Below, in pieces: positions 45,265-56,393 of a DNA stretch of 64,000 nucleotides. The number at the start of each line of letters is the position of its first letter. Position 1 is the first letter of the stretch. The notes below the pieces were generated by a model. It searched no databases, was not told where the DNA came from, and saw only the letters and a list, made by a program, of their open reading frames with translations. The position numbers and the translations under genes are program-made. The DNA is taken from contig CP136061.1 of NCBI GenBank assembly GCA_032622095.1, forward strand, positions 130,524,754 through 130,588,753, written 5' to 3'. The stretch is from Siphonodentalium dalli (Eukaryota; Mollusca; Scaphopoda; Gadilida; Siphonodentaliidae).

Positions 45265-45444
45265 GGAATACGTTTGGCAGATATTATCCAATGTCCTATG
45301 TAAATCTTCATGATTAAGCTTGTCGACATTTGATTGGCACATATATTCGCACTTTGGACAGTTTTCTTGATATATCTTTGTGTTTGATACAATAGAAGTT
45401 GATAGTGGTGGTGGTGGTGATAGTTCATTGTCGCGGTCGATTTC
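45265..45444 (-). CDS. zinc-finger 1 exon (right arm), open
   Basis: 180 nt (60 codons), phase 0 at both ends, acceptor TTACCTTTTAG, donor GTGAGT. It starts EIDRDNELSPPPPLSTSI (acidic then proline-rich) and then carries one finger, CPKCEYMCQSNVDKLNHEDL with the closing H, matching C-x2-C-x12-H-x3-H. Both zinc ligand pairs are present. The left-arm copy is broken at two places (see 36138-36310). Exon 1 of this same arm is broken instead, so neither arm as read encodes an uninterrupted protein. Confidence 0.85.
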
Positions 45445-46119
45445 CTAAAAGGTAATACAAGGAGTAAGAAGAAGAAGGTAAAAAAAAAAAAACGAATAAA
45501 AAACCTTTTTGATATAGGGCAGTAATATAACCCCAACGTCTAGCATTTGGAAATAGTGTTATAACATTTCTTTAATTAATTCCAAATAGGTACATACAAT
45601 TTTGATAAAAGTTGCTGCGTTGTAGTCGATACTTCGAGACGAGTAATTTGATATATGACATGACTAAATTGTTGAGGAAAAAAAAAAAAAAAAAAAAATT
45701 TGAAAAAAAAAAAGTTGAATTTTTTTTTTTTACAACAAATTTTTTTTTTTTTTAATTATACATACCATTGTGTTATTTCCGTTTAGAAATTCCGCCTGTT
45801 GACAATAAAGCTCGTATTTCTGTCGTCTGATTTTGCAAAACTCTGTAGTGTTAGTTTACCTGCATAGGAAAGTAGACTAAAACCGGTACAATATATATAT
45901 ATATTGGCTCCCGACATACATGCATAAGGATAATTAAGACTAAAATAGATCAGAGCATACATACGTCGGTTACCTGGCAGTATATACGGGCAATTATCTA
46001 GGTGCTCGACTTATTGGTCGTCAGTGCCAACATTTTTTGGCATTGCTGCTCACTCTACAATATATTAGCTGGGATACGTACACAATGATAATTAAGACTA
46101 AAATAGACTGGAGCATACA

Positions 46120-46468
46120 TAAGATGTTGCCTGGTAATATTTCCATCGCAAGTATATAGGTGTTAGACTTATAGTCCGGATATATGTCTGTTCTGGGTTG
46201 AAGGATTTGTTTGCGCTTCCTTGATACTTTTGATAGTACGTTATATTGCTGGGTTGATCCCGCGGTTTTTTCTTTTTTGACGCAGAATAGCCGGTCGATA
46301 TAGAGTGTTGGCCTTTGCTTTCTTGGTATTATTCTTTATTCTTTGATCTATTATATATGCTCGTAATATAACCGCGTTATATTTTCCTTTTATAGTACCA
46401 ATATATAGCATAGGTATCTTTTTATCAGCGATATCGGCTAATAATTCGGTTACTCGAACGGCTTTCAT
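46120..46468 (-). pseudogene. zinc-finger gene exon 1, right arm, frameshifted
   Basis: Mirror of 35103-35451. It starts with the same ATG and the same first ~67 codons. One additional A in the run after GTCAAAAAAG shifts the frame, which then stops at 46241. The TATA box is at 46551-46543. An assembly error in a homopolymer is possible. Confidence 0.75.
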
Positions 46469-46621
46469 TTATCTTCTATATAATATCTTCCCCTTTGTGA
46501 TAATACGTTGTTAGCTGTACTACTTTTGATGCTGGGCGGGGATTTATATAAGACGTGTTACTGTAGTGTGTGACCTTGTTGCGGCGTGCTTATCTCATTA
46601 ACCGAGTTGTTGTAACTAAAT

Positions 46622-47057
46622 TGCTGTTTGTTGATCACGCGTTATTCTCGTGATCACCTCGACCGATTTGTTGCGGAAATTTTTGTTTGCTTAGACGTAC
46701 CCGCCCCCCGATCACGCGCTAATGTCGTGATAACCTTCGCCGATTTGTTGCGGAATATATCGTTTACCCGTGACCTAGATATATACACCCGTGATCACGC
46801 GCTATTCTCGTGATAACCTTCGCCGAATTGTTTGCCGGGGACCTAGACGTACGCGCGTCGTTTATGGTGATACCCTTCGCCGATTCGTTATATATAACTT
46901 AGACATACACGCCCCCGATCACGCGCTGTTCTCGTGATAACCTCGGCCCGCTTGTTGCGGAATTATTTTGTTCGTCCTTGACCTAGAGATATCCGCCACG
47001 ATAACGCGTGATAACCTTCACCGATATTCACCCCCGCGTCGTGACCTATAACCCCGG
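46622..47057 (-). repeat. terminal array of the right arm
   Basis: Mirror of 34500-34935: GATCACGCGCTATTCTCGTG with GATAACCTTCGCCGA.TTGTT and GACCTAGA.ATA, about six units. Confidence 0.85.
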
Positions 47058-47126
47058 CTAGATCAGGATCAGGAGCGGAGCAAATCATGATCAAACCATC
47101 TACTAGAAAGGGTAGACAATACTACT

Positions 47127-47132
47127 CATGTA
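47127..47132. other. putative 6-bp target duplication, right
   Basis: CATGTA directly after ...GTAGACAATACTACT; partner of 34425-34430. Confidence 0.6.
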
Positions 47133-47698
47133 TATAATGTGCACCCAGTATACCGGTACATGTACTGATATATTACATTGCAATACAGTCCGGGTACAAT
47201 GATATAGCAAAATTATGCATAGTAGAATAACAACCTTTTGTACAAACAGTCCTGACAATGATACAATTGGAATTACCGAATACCTGAGTTTGTGGATAGA
47301 CCGCTTCATGCGATGTTTATGTGAATTTTTATTTTTAAGTCGGCATTGCATACGGTAGTCCTATAAACCACACCAGAGAACAGCAATTGTCGGTCAGTGA
47401 CCAACTTCTTATGTTTATGCAATCGATACAATCCGGTTCTGTTTTTGATGTCCAGTTCGATATTTGTGGTGTGTTCTTGTGCAAAAATATAATTCTAACT
47501 AATGCGCCAAAAATCAGGTTTATAAATTTATCCATTCTTGAGCAAGAGCAACTCGTAAAACTTGTATGGTATAACATTCCAAACTGAGTATTTCTGCTAT
47601 CGAACCATATGATAATAATGTTGAACCGGACATCGAAATCTGAACCGCATTTATGGATTGCAGCACGTGATGTTGAATAAACAGTTATAGAGGATATA
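47133..47698. other. right flank of the palindrome, no gene
   Basis: Several short open frames on both strands without domains. No similarity to the left flank seen. Confidence 0.4.
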
Positions 47699-47918
47699 CA
47701 GTAATGCTCTAATTAATCGACTCCTTAACTACAGCAGAATTATGGGTAACTTTTCAGGATTTAGTCGGAAATATGGGTTGATGGCATTCATCGGAAAGCT
47801 CTCGGTGAGAGCTTTCCGATGAATGGCAACAAGCCATATTTCGGACTAAATCCTGAAAAGTTACCCATAATTCTGCTGTAGTTAAGGAGTCGATTAATTA
47901 GCTCTAGAATTACTGTAA
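47699..47918. mobile_element. mariner-type palindromic MITE, long copy (220 bp)
   Basis: TACAGTAATGCTCTAATTA leads an arm of about 108 bp that is mirrored almost exactly around GAGAGCTTTCC. Shared internal blocks with 33406-33573: ATCGACTCCTTAAC.ACAGCA, TTTTCAGGATTTAGTCGGA and GGCATTCATCGGAAAGCTC. The right arm has a 4-nt insertion near its end. Confidence 0.9.
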
Positions 47919-49599
47919 CATGGTTTATAATATACAAATGTATACTGTATGGGAAACATCAGAGGTTTACAAAGTAATAAAACCAGTTGATTTGTTCTTT
48001 ATTCTTGTGGTTATATACACGTACATACATGTATTCTAAAAAAAATGTCCTTTACAACGTGGATCAATGAAATGCGGTTGTAACGCTGTTGCATTTAAAA
48101 TGCATTGAGGGTGCATTGTGTCACGCCACTTTGTAAATGCCTTAATGACAGCATTTAAATTAAATGCACTGCATTGGGAATAATCGCAGTCGCATTGAAA
48201 TTACCGATCATTGCGCCGAAAAAGTATACTAGTATGAACACCCAAATAACGATACGATAGTGTATTTTGCAATTTTAGTTATAATTTTGTTTAATTTAAA
48301 TTCACATCTGAATAATTCTGTGTTATTTTCCCACTCCTGTGTACATGTATATGTTCGGAATCGGACATTCATGATGTAGTTTTCCATTCAAAATGGAATA
48401 AACATAAATAAACACTGTTGACATTAATTGTTTTATAATCAGAATCTGAGAATCATGATTCTCATTTTGATTCTAGTAAAAAGTCTTGATTCCCTGTAGA
48501 AAGTGAAACACTAACATTTTGATTATTGCAAAAAATCTGATGGATTTTAAGGCCTGCATCAAGACATTTGTATGTGAATAAATCAAGGTAAATGTGTTAA
48601 AATATGAACGCATTTACAAATGCGTTGCTCCAAAATCGCAAAGTTGATTCGAACATGTGGTCGCTTTTCTAAGAAATTTGTGAGTGGTCTGTACATGTAC
48701 ATACATGTAAGTTACTTGACCAATTACACAAGGAGTCGAGGGACACAATCGATGAGGACGTTTGTACTAAAAAATATTTTTTTACGCAAGGAACGAACAC
48801 AAGGCCACTTTCTTAATTTATATTATGAGCCAACAAGACAGATCGTAAATCGCTGTTACAGTCAATTCCGCTTTATTGCATAGAGTCGGTGCATGGCCTT
48901 TCCCATGCATATAACCGAATATGCATAAAGCCGAAATCACCCCATCACCCCATTTGAGGTTCTTAAGATTGTTTAGTTTGTACAGTACGTAGTACCACGA
49001 AATGGCGAAATAGCGAAATCATTAGATTGCTGTATCATATTTTCATCTCATACCTTGTTGTAAATTACTATTATGTCAATAAACTGATTCATTAACATCT
49101 TTATTTGTTGTTACATGTATAAAATGATTACATACCATCATTATCACACACAAAAAACATTAAGAAAAAAACCCATTTCCATTGCCGTCTTCGCTCGCGA
49201 TGGTCATCTTCATCAACTTTGTATTAAGTTTTCCCATAAAATACGTTTTTCAAGGTAAATAGTTTTACAAATTGCTATAATTTCGGCACCATGAGGTGAC
49301 TTTTTACCCCTTCTCATCAACATTTTTGGCGATTTTCGTATGCATAAAAACGGAATAGAGTCCGACCCTTATGCAAATAAACGATTAAAAAATAGTCTTT
49401 TTATGAGAAAATGGTTTGGTGCATGCATATTTTATGCAGATAGCCGAAATATGCATTTAAACGATATGCAATTAACTGGAATTGACAATATATGTGGCCA
49501 TCATAATGGTCGACAGGCATGACGCCAACAAAAACCAATCTGTTAGGCCAATATAAAGAAGTCGCGACTTATTGCTGGTGGAACCTATTAAAGGCATCG
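47919..49599. other. no recognisable feature (1.7 kb)
   Basis: AT-rich. GCATTTAAA.TGCATTG phrases recur around 48090-48190, and an 87-codon + frame (48620-48883) shows no domain. No repeat partner found by eye. Confidence 0.4.
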
Positions 49600-49780
49600 T
49601 TCCATTTCGTTAATAACAACTTACATGTAACATTCACCTCCACCTCTTTACTCTTGGGCTCCAAATAAACATGCATGCACCAGCTGCATCCACGTTTATT
49701 ATTTTTCTTGGGAAATCCCCCCCCCCCCCCCTGCACAGTGCTTATATGGGTCTGCACGTTTATTAATATTTTGAAGCTAT
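49600..49780. repeat. left member of an inverted repeat pair with poly-C
   Basis: GGGCTCCAAATAAACATGCA, GTTTATTATTTTTCTTGGGA and the C-run at 49718-49731 are mirrored by 50460-50605 (TTTATTTGGAGCCTGAGAG, GCACTATTATTTGGG, C-run). They may be the arms of a ~1-kb foldback, with a hairpin element (50081-50205) inside. Confidence 0.5.
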
Positions 49781-50080
49781 GAAAATTTAAATCAGCACAA
49801 ATTCAAGATTTCTATATGATTCAGATGTAAAAATGATCAACACGTCTACATTAGTTACTAGCTAAACAAGACATTTTGTCATATGTGTATACTTTACTGT
49901 GAAATTGCGTTTCTTCCGTTCTCCATGAACGGATTCTCAAAATGTTTGGTTTTCCAAAAAACAAGGATTCGAACTGTCTGAACTGAACTCCATGCGTTTG
50001 TTTAAATAGATGAATAAATAATGGGAAAGACATACAATCCTAGTTCATAATGAATTTAAGTATATAAATATAAATAATAA

Positions 50081-50205
50081 ACGGCGGATTCAACGTGGTC
50101 ATGGGTTTTGACCGCGTTAAAAAAATCAGCAAACTCTGCATGAACCCCGAAGTTTGCTGATTTTTTCTCGTGGTCAAAACCCCATGACCGCATTAAAACC
50201 GCCGT
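50081..50205. repeat. 125-bp hairpin element
   Basis: ACGGCGG ... TGGTCATGGGTTTTGACC ... AAAAAATCAGCAAACT pairs with AGTTTGCTGATTTTTT ... GGTCAAAACCCCATGACC ... CCGCCGT, with a short central loop. A compact palindromic MITE. Confidence 0.85.
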
Positions 50206-50459
50206 TCATTTCTTATATGAATAACACAATTTAAGATTGGTGAATTATTTCTTTTGGTTAATTTAATAAACGTACAGGACCAAATAACGATCGTACAGGT
50301 GGGAATTTTACCTCGATTTTAATAATCGTACATTAGGCACTCAAGAGTACATATTCAAGTATGTGGCAAACCAAAAAAACACCACATGATACATACATGT
50401 ACCTGTACTACATGTTGACTCGTATACTTGAACCTGCTATAAAAATTATTTGGTTAACC

Positions 50460-50605
50460 AGTTGATGTTTTGCTCAGAGTTCCCCCTGCACTATTATTTG
50501 GGTCTGTACTTTTATTAACTTTCAATGGAATTTCCCCCCCCCCGCACTATTATTTGGGCCTGCACTTTTATTTGGAGCCTGAGAGTAAGTTGCATTGACA
50601 TTTAT
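50460..50605. repeat. right member of the inverted repeat pair with poly-C
   Basis: See 49600-49780. Within it, CTGCACTATTATTTGGGTCT and CGCACTATTATTTGGGCCTG form a local tandem duplication. Confidence 0.5.
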
Positions 50606-50627
50606 TTTCACGAATTACCATGCTAAA

Positions 50628-51326
50628 GGCCAAAGAAAAAAGATTGTATGTTTCCGGTAACATAGCGAAAAATTTAGGGTAGGTAGGTAGGGAATTTTTT
50701 TTATTTTATTTTATTTTGATATTTTTTATCCAGCTGCAGAAATATTGAACTACCTCGACCAAAGTGACATAAAATGCCAACCCGTGCCATGGGGAAAGTA
50801 TTACTTGATCAACACAGTGGAAATATACATTAAGATTGATAAAAAATCAAACTTACTTCATGCTTACGTATGTTTTTTTATTATATCTAATACCACATTT
50901 TCATAAATTTGGCTATAAACTTGGTACAAAATTGATGTCACTAACTTTTTATAAGAATTTTACCAATAATACCGCCATTATACCGTACATGTATTGTGAC
51001 GATTACATCCCATTGTCTGGGGGTAGCCAGTACACCCACCGAGCATGCCTGGTTTTTGGAAACAGTAGCTACATGTATACCCCTAATATATGCAGTGATA
51101 ACCTCTTTACATGTATATATACAGATACACACCCACCATGTCTGTTGATAGTGTTCCATAAGTCCCAAACAAGACATAAAGCAGGCAGGAGATCCACTCT
51201 CAGGAAATTAAAATTGCGAAAATTTTGACTTTTTCTCAAAATATCAATAAAAAGTTTAGGGTCGGCGGGTTATTTTTAGGGTCGGTCGATGTACGGAAAC
51301 ATAGTATCTTTTTTCTTTGGCCTAAG
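50628..51326. mobile_element. ~700-bp MITE, GGCCAAAGAAAAAAGAT termini
   Basis: The left end AAGGCCAAAGAAAAAAGATT with ATGTTTCCGGTAAC and the right end TGTACGGAAACATAGTATCT with TTTTTTCTTTGGCCTA are inverted. Subterminal TTTAGGGTAGGTAGG / TTAGGGTCGGTCG follow. The inside frame (50836-51228, 130 codons) has no domain, so it is probably chance. Confidence 0.8.
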
Positions 51327-51496
51327 GAACATTGCAACTGGTTTGAAGTAACATGACCGCGTTGCGTCAACACTGGAACTGCATTGATGGTTATTTTCAA
51401 CATGGTCTCACTGAGGTTCTATCAAATATAAATACTAGTATGGTTGAGGGAGGCAATTATTTTGAGAATATGTGATCCTGTGTTAACATGAGCCTA

Positions 51497-51865
51497 AGGC
51501 GACACCAATTTTTAATTCTGGTTTACGAACACCTCCTACAACTTTGTTTCCATTTCATGAAAAAAAAACAAACTTTTTTTGTCCCAAAATATTTTACACG
51601 CGTACTGATTTTCATGTGCTGTCGCATCCGGTTCTGCTTATGATCATTTACAGATCCATATTTTCATGTATTTCATGACAAGATATGTCTTGTTTGGTTT
51701 GAACAGAATTTCATTCAAAAACATTTTTTCACAATTTTTGTAAAATTCCACGATTTACTTGATATAAATTGGGGGGACAATCTTTTTTATTTTTTATTTT
51801 TTTCCCTCCTGCATCTACTTTTTTTCTCCCCACATCGTAAACCAGTCTTAAAAATTGGTGTCGCT
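51497..51865. mobile_element. ~370-bp MITE with TA flanks
   Basis: GGCGACACCAATTTTTAA and CTGGTTTACG at the left are mirrored by CGTAAACCAG and TTAAAAATTGGTGTCGC at the right. TA is at both borders, as for Tc1/mariner-mobilised elements. Confidence 0.82.
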
Positions 51866-52792
51866 TAAATATCATCTGATGGAGTCAAAATCATTGAACC
51901 GTCACTTATGCATTTGCACATGTTGTCTTGATGTTGAGTCTGGCTTTCATCATTTTCATTAGTTTTACTGTTAATATCCACCAAAGGTTGAGGTGTTATG
52001 GAACAACTGTATGGCATCGTATACTGTTATCTTCCAAGTAAATATGGAGTCTCTAATTCTTTTATCAGTCACGCATCTACTCATCAAATAGTATAATCCT
52101 TAAATATTTGTAGTCCAGGTGATCTCGACTGCACAGTACATGTATAAACATTCATCTGCAGTGTGTTTTAAATTTCTTTGCCGTGTAACAACTGTTGTCC
52201 CAAGTTTCAATGCCTTGTCCTCCTGGTATGTTGGGTTACCAATTTACCATTGCCGTGTTTTAATTTGCAATTTTGATGATGACGCTCACTAAGCTTGTTG
52301 ATAATTTTCTTTGTCGTGTAACAACTGTTGTACCAAGTTTCTACGCCGCGTCCTCCTGGTATTTAGGGATTACCGGTGCCTTTAATAGCGTCAGATGCAT
52401 CATTGCCAGTTAATGTACATTAGAGTGGAACTGAATTAACAATGTCACATTGACACAGTACTCAGTTAAGACCAGTAAAACAGCAAAAGTAGTATTATTG
52501 TACAGCAGGCTTATCACTATCAGTACTTACTACATGTACTGACCCCTTACTATCGTGGATCAATCTGAATCTGAATGGTTACGCTGCAGATCCCAATTAT
52601 GGTAATTTCGCAGCGGGCGAGAGAGTCTCAGATCTTTTCCTTCAGCGCACTCTTGAAGGAATCCACAGGCTGTTGTTGTAGGATTAAGGATTCCTCCAGC
52701 TGATTCCAGTCGCATATAGTTCGAACAAATGTGGAATTAGCGAACTGAGCTGACACGTATGGTATAGCCTCGTAGCACTGACTGTTGTTCCT
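51866..52792. repeat. tandem duplication at 52160-52400 in otherwise featureless sequence
   Basis: GTGTAACAACTGTTGT.CCAA, GTTTC.A.GCC and GTCCTCCTGGTAT occur at 52187 and 52318 (period ~131). No gene recognised in the rest. Confidence 0.6.
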
Positions 52793-53143
52793 TTAAATTA
52801 GGTGCCGAGGAATTTGGCTGGTGACGTAGCCTGTCAGAACTTTGCTCTGCGATCTAAGACGCCTTGTTTCGGGTGTAAAGTATTGATTAGGTGGTATAGC
52901 CGGGACCAATCCGCCCACCACCTTACTCATGAATCCCAGCCGATTTATTTTCCGCCGTTTCTGCAATGTTGGTAAATCTAGCTCGTAGAGGATCTTGGTC
53001 ATATATCCATCTTCTTTGCTCTTATAGTCTCTTTTAATGAAACGGGCTGCTCTACGCTGGATTCTTTCCAGCTTGTCGATGTGATTTTGTTGGTAGGGGT
53101 CCCAGATGGTGTCTGCGTAGTCCATGATCGTCAAACTTCTCAA
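52793..53143 (-). pseudogene. LINE reverse transcriptase, C-terminal fragment
   Basis: The minus frame is open over 116 codons: MDYADTIWDPYQQNHIDKLE, IQRRAARFIKRDYKSKED, LDLPTLQKRRKINRLGFM, ending at SQIPRHLI*. This 'YA..IWDPY....I..LE.IQRRAARFI' segment is the conserved tail of CR1-group LINE polymerases. Everything upstream is missing (5' truncation), so it cannot work. Its last 40 bp plus flank (52777-52816) reappear inside the element at 56394-61099. Confidence 0.9.
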
Positions 53144-53867
53144 TTCTTCTTCTTCTGGACAGGTGCATTATGAGCAGGCCACTGGCACTACATCATGATT
53201 GTACCGGTACCACAAATTCAATTTTGAGACAATATTCTGGTTATGGCCAGGTAGCTGAGGTACTGTTCAATACTATAGTTGATCCGTTTCGTTATCGTAG
53301 CTTAATTCTTACTGTTCCGGGAATTGAAATATTTTTTGTCACATGAAATTCAGTCTTTTTCGATATTTGCGCACATCCATGGGGAGAAATCGGCGAATCT
53401 TATATATAAGTCCACAGTTTATCCGTTTGTAGACAATACACCACTTCCTTCTGTCAATCCGCGTTGATTCGCGACAAAATTAACTCAAAACACCACAAGG
53501 AATTATCCGCGCTTAATTTTGAAGAACGATAACTAAAAGTTAAGATTGTAATTTGGCTGCAGAAACGAAACGAAACGAATTTTGAAACACAATAATTGTA
53601 TTCACTAATATTTTCCTGTTGGTATATGGTCTACTATAGTATATGCAATCATTTATTTGAAATAATAAGTATCACTTAGAGAATAATTCTTACTGATAAT
53701 TAGAAATCTCTTTATTTTGTATCCATTTAATATTAAATAATGGCCCTGAAAATTGTCTGTTTGTCAGTTTAATGTTCACTAATTATAGCTAGGCTGTTAG
53801 ATAAAGTATGATATTGCTTCATTTGTCCGGGGTAGTGTATTGTCATACTGTCATAATAAACTTCAAG
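53144..53867. other. no recognisable feature
   Basis: AT-rich, between the LINE fragment and the minisatellite. Nothing recognised. Confidence 0.4.
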
Positions 53868-55605
53868 TAATAAGGTAACTACTCGTCAATGATGCTTGAA
53901 TACATAAATGATTAATAAGGTAACAACTACCCGTCAATGATCGACGTCTTAATATAGAAAGGTTTTATAAGGTAACTAACTACACGGCAATGATACATAT
54001 TATAGAAGGTTAATAATTTAACTTCTTGCCAATGATGCTTTAATATAGAAAGGGTTAATAAGGTAACTACCCGTCAATAATGCTTTAGTGTAGAAATGGT
54101 TACTAAGGTAACTACATGTCAATGATGATTTAATAAAGAAAGGGTTAATAGGGTAACTACACGTCAATGATGTTTTAATATAGAAAGGGTTAATATGGTA
54201 ATTACACGCCAATGGTGCTTTAATATAGAAAGGGTTAATATGGTAACTACCGTCCATGATGCTTTAATATAGAACTGGCTACTATGATAACTACATGTCA
54301 ATGATGCTTTATTGTAGAAAGGGTTAATAATGTAACTAATCACCAATGATACTCATTATAAAAAGGGTTAATAAGGTAACTGCCTGTCAATTATTGCTTC
54401 AACGTAGAAAGGGTTAATAAGGTAATTACACGCCAATGGTGCTTTAATATAGAAAGGGTTAATATGGTAACTATCAGTCAATGATGCTTTAATATAGAAA
54501 GTGTTATAATATGGTAACTGCACGTCAATGATGCCTTGATACAAAACTGGTTAATAGGGTAATTACCCGTCAATGGCGCTTTAATATAGAAATGGTTTAT
54601 AATGTAACTACTCACCAATGATACTTAGTATAGAAAGGGTTGTTTAATGTAACTACCTGTCAATTAATGCTTTAATATAGAAAAGGTTAATAAGGTAACT
54701 ACACGCCAATGATACTTAGTATAGAAAGGGTTGGTAAGGTAACTACATGACAATGATACTTTAGTATATAGAGGGTTAATTAGGCAACTACCCGTCAACG
54801 ATGCTTTAATATAGAAAGGGTTAACATGGTAACTACACGTCAATGATATTTTAATAAAGAAAGGGCTAATAAGGTAACTACATGTCAATGCTGCTTTAAT
54901 ACAGAAATGGTTAATAAGGTAACTTCACGTCAATGATGCTTTAATATAGAAAGGGTTAATACTGTAACTACTCACCAATGATACTTAGTATAGAACGGGT
55001 TAATAAGATAACTACCCAGCAATAATGATGCTTTAATATAGAGAGGGTTATAATAAGGTAACTACACGTCAATGATGCTTTAATACATAAATGGTTAATA
55101 AGGTAACTACCCGCCAATGGCGCTTTAATATAGAAAGGGTTAATACTGTAACTACTCACCAATGATATTTAGTATAGAAAGGGTTAATAAGGTAACTACC
55201 TGTCAATTAATGGTTTAACATAGAAAGGGTTAATAAGGTAACTACACGCCAACGGTACTTAGTATAGAAAGGGTTAATAAGGTAACTATATACGACAATG
55301 ATACTTTGGTATATACAGAGTTAAGGAGCCAACTACCCGTCAATGATGCTATACTATAGAAAGGGTTAACATTGTAACTACACATCAATGATATTTTAAT
55401 ATAGAAAGGGTTAATAAGGTAACTACGCGTCAATGATGCTTTAATAAAGAAAGGGTTAATAAGGTAACTTCACATCAATGGTGCTTTAATATAGAAAGGG
55501 TTAATAATGTAACTACCCACCAATGTTACTTAGTATAGAAAGCGTTAATAAGGTAACTACACGCCAATGGTGCTGTAATATAGAAAGGGTTAATAAGGTG
55601 ACTTC
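53868..55605 (+). repeat. 45-bp minisatellite, ~38 copies
   Basis: The unit runs AAGGTAACTACACGTCAATG then ATGCTTTAATATAGAAAGGG then TTAAT. Sub-families differ in CACGTC/CCCGTC/CACGCC and TGATGC/TGATAC. Because 45 is divisible by 3, one minus-strand frame reads through many units as INPFYIKASLTCSYL repeats, giving several open frames of 60-130 codons. They are repeat artefacts with no start or splice context. Confidence 0.95.
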
Positions 55606-55629
55606 AATGCAGATTATACAGTTTAACAA

Positions 55630-55905
55630 AATACCACAGGTGTATATATCCGGGTGAACACTGTAGTAAATACCTGGGCGAAACCCTGGTGTAAATACCT
55701 TGGTGTAAATACCTGGTGTAAATACCTGGGTGTAAATCCGTAAAAACCCGGGTAAACTGGGGTTTATACCTAACATATATAGAAAACACCTGGGTAAATC
55801 TATATAAATCCCTGATTTACCTGGGTGTGACCTGGGTGGAACCAGGGTAAAACCTATATGTACCGGGGTATACCTAGGTAAACACCAAGATTTACCCAGG
55901 TACAT
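55630..55905 (+). repeat. degenerate TACCTGGGTGTAAA minisatellite
   Basis: Iterated GTAAATACCTGG, ACCTGGGTGTAAAT and ACCCGGGTAAAC phrases of about 14-16 bp, strongly diverged. The 130-codon minus frame (55905-55513) spans this and the previous array and is not a gene. Confidence 0.75.
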
Positions 55906-56393
55906 TTTTATATGGGCATGTGAACGTATACCTGTAAAATTTCAGACCTGTAGCACCATTTGAACATAACCATCAGCATGTGCATGCCAAGAATGTCTAA
56001 ATTGGGGCATAATACAATTGGATTCACAGGGCAATGGTGTCATTCGATCATTTGGGGTATTTGCTTAGCAACCATTGCTACCCTTAAATACAAGTTGGGA
56101 TCAGACTTCTGGCCAGATATATCTCAAATTTCACAATAGGGTGTTGACTGCATCAAAAACTCCATTTCCTTGGTCTGAACTACGACCGTAAAAGCTATAA
56201 TTGTATTTACTTTCAATATCGGGTATATGCCTAGCAACCATTACCAGGGACTGACCACGTGGAAATGTAACCAGATCGTAAAATAATCAGTGGTCCATGG
56301 GGAACATACATCTAAAGTTTCAGAAATGTGACACCACTTGAACATAAACAGCACCATACATCTAAACACTGGCCACAATATAAAAAATACCAT
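55906..56393. other. no recognisable feature
   Basis: Contains GTTGCTA/TTAGCAACCATT phrases that resemble those of the neighbouring element, but no clear border. Confidence 0.35.

Larger units (their letters stand above)
34431..47126. mobile_element. 12.7-kb near-perfect palindrome, Polinton-like termini
   Basis: Left arm 34431-40774 and right arm 40803-47126 are reverse complements with only scattered substitutions and indels, separated by 28 bp. The outermost bases are AGTAGTATTGTCTACCC on each arm. Each arm holds a terminal array, a TATA promoter, a zinc-finger gene, two degenerate tandem arrays and a second zinc-finger-like frame. Known from the literature: Polinton/Maverick elements make 6-bp duplications and start with AG, with inverted ends of hundreds of bases. 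Not seen: polymerase B, integrase, ATPase, protease or capsid genes. So it is either a non-autonomous derivative or an unrelated class with similar ends. Inverted duplication of one end of a linear replicating element would explain the structure. Confidence 0.85.

Noticed and set aside
34431-47126. Palindrome as a pure assembly or missed-adapter artefact
   Set aside because: The arms differ by substitutions, a 7-nt deletion and homopolymer lengths, end sharply at a matching 6-bp flank, and have a 28-bp centre. An artefact remains possible until long reads are checked, so it is not fully excluded.
53868-55905. Secreted or repeat protein encoded by the long minus-strand frames
   Set aside because: The frames are translations of 45-bp and ~15-bp minisatellites, with no start context, signal peptide or splice sites.
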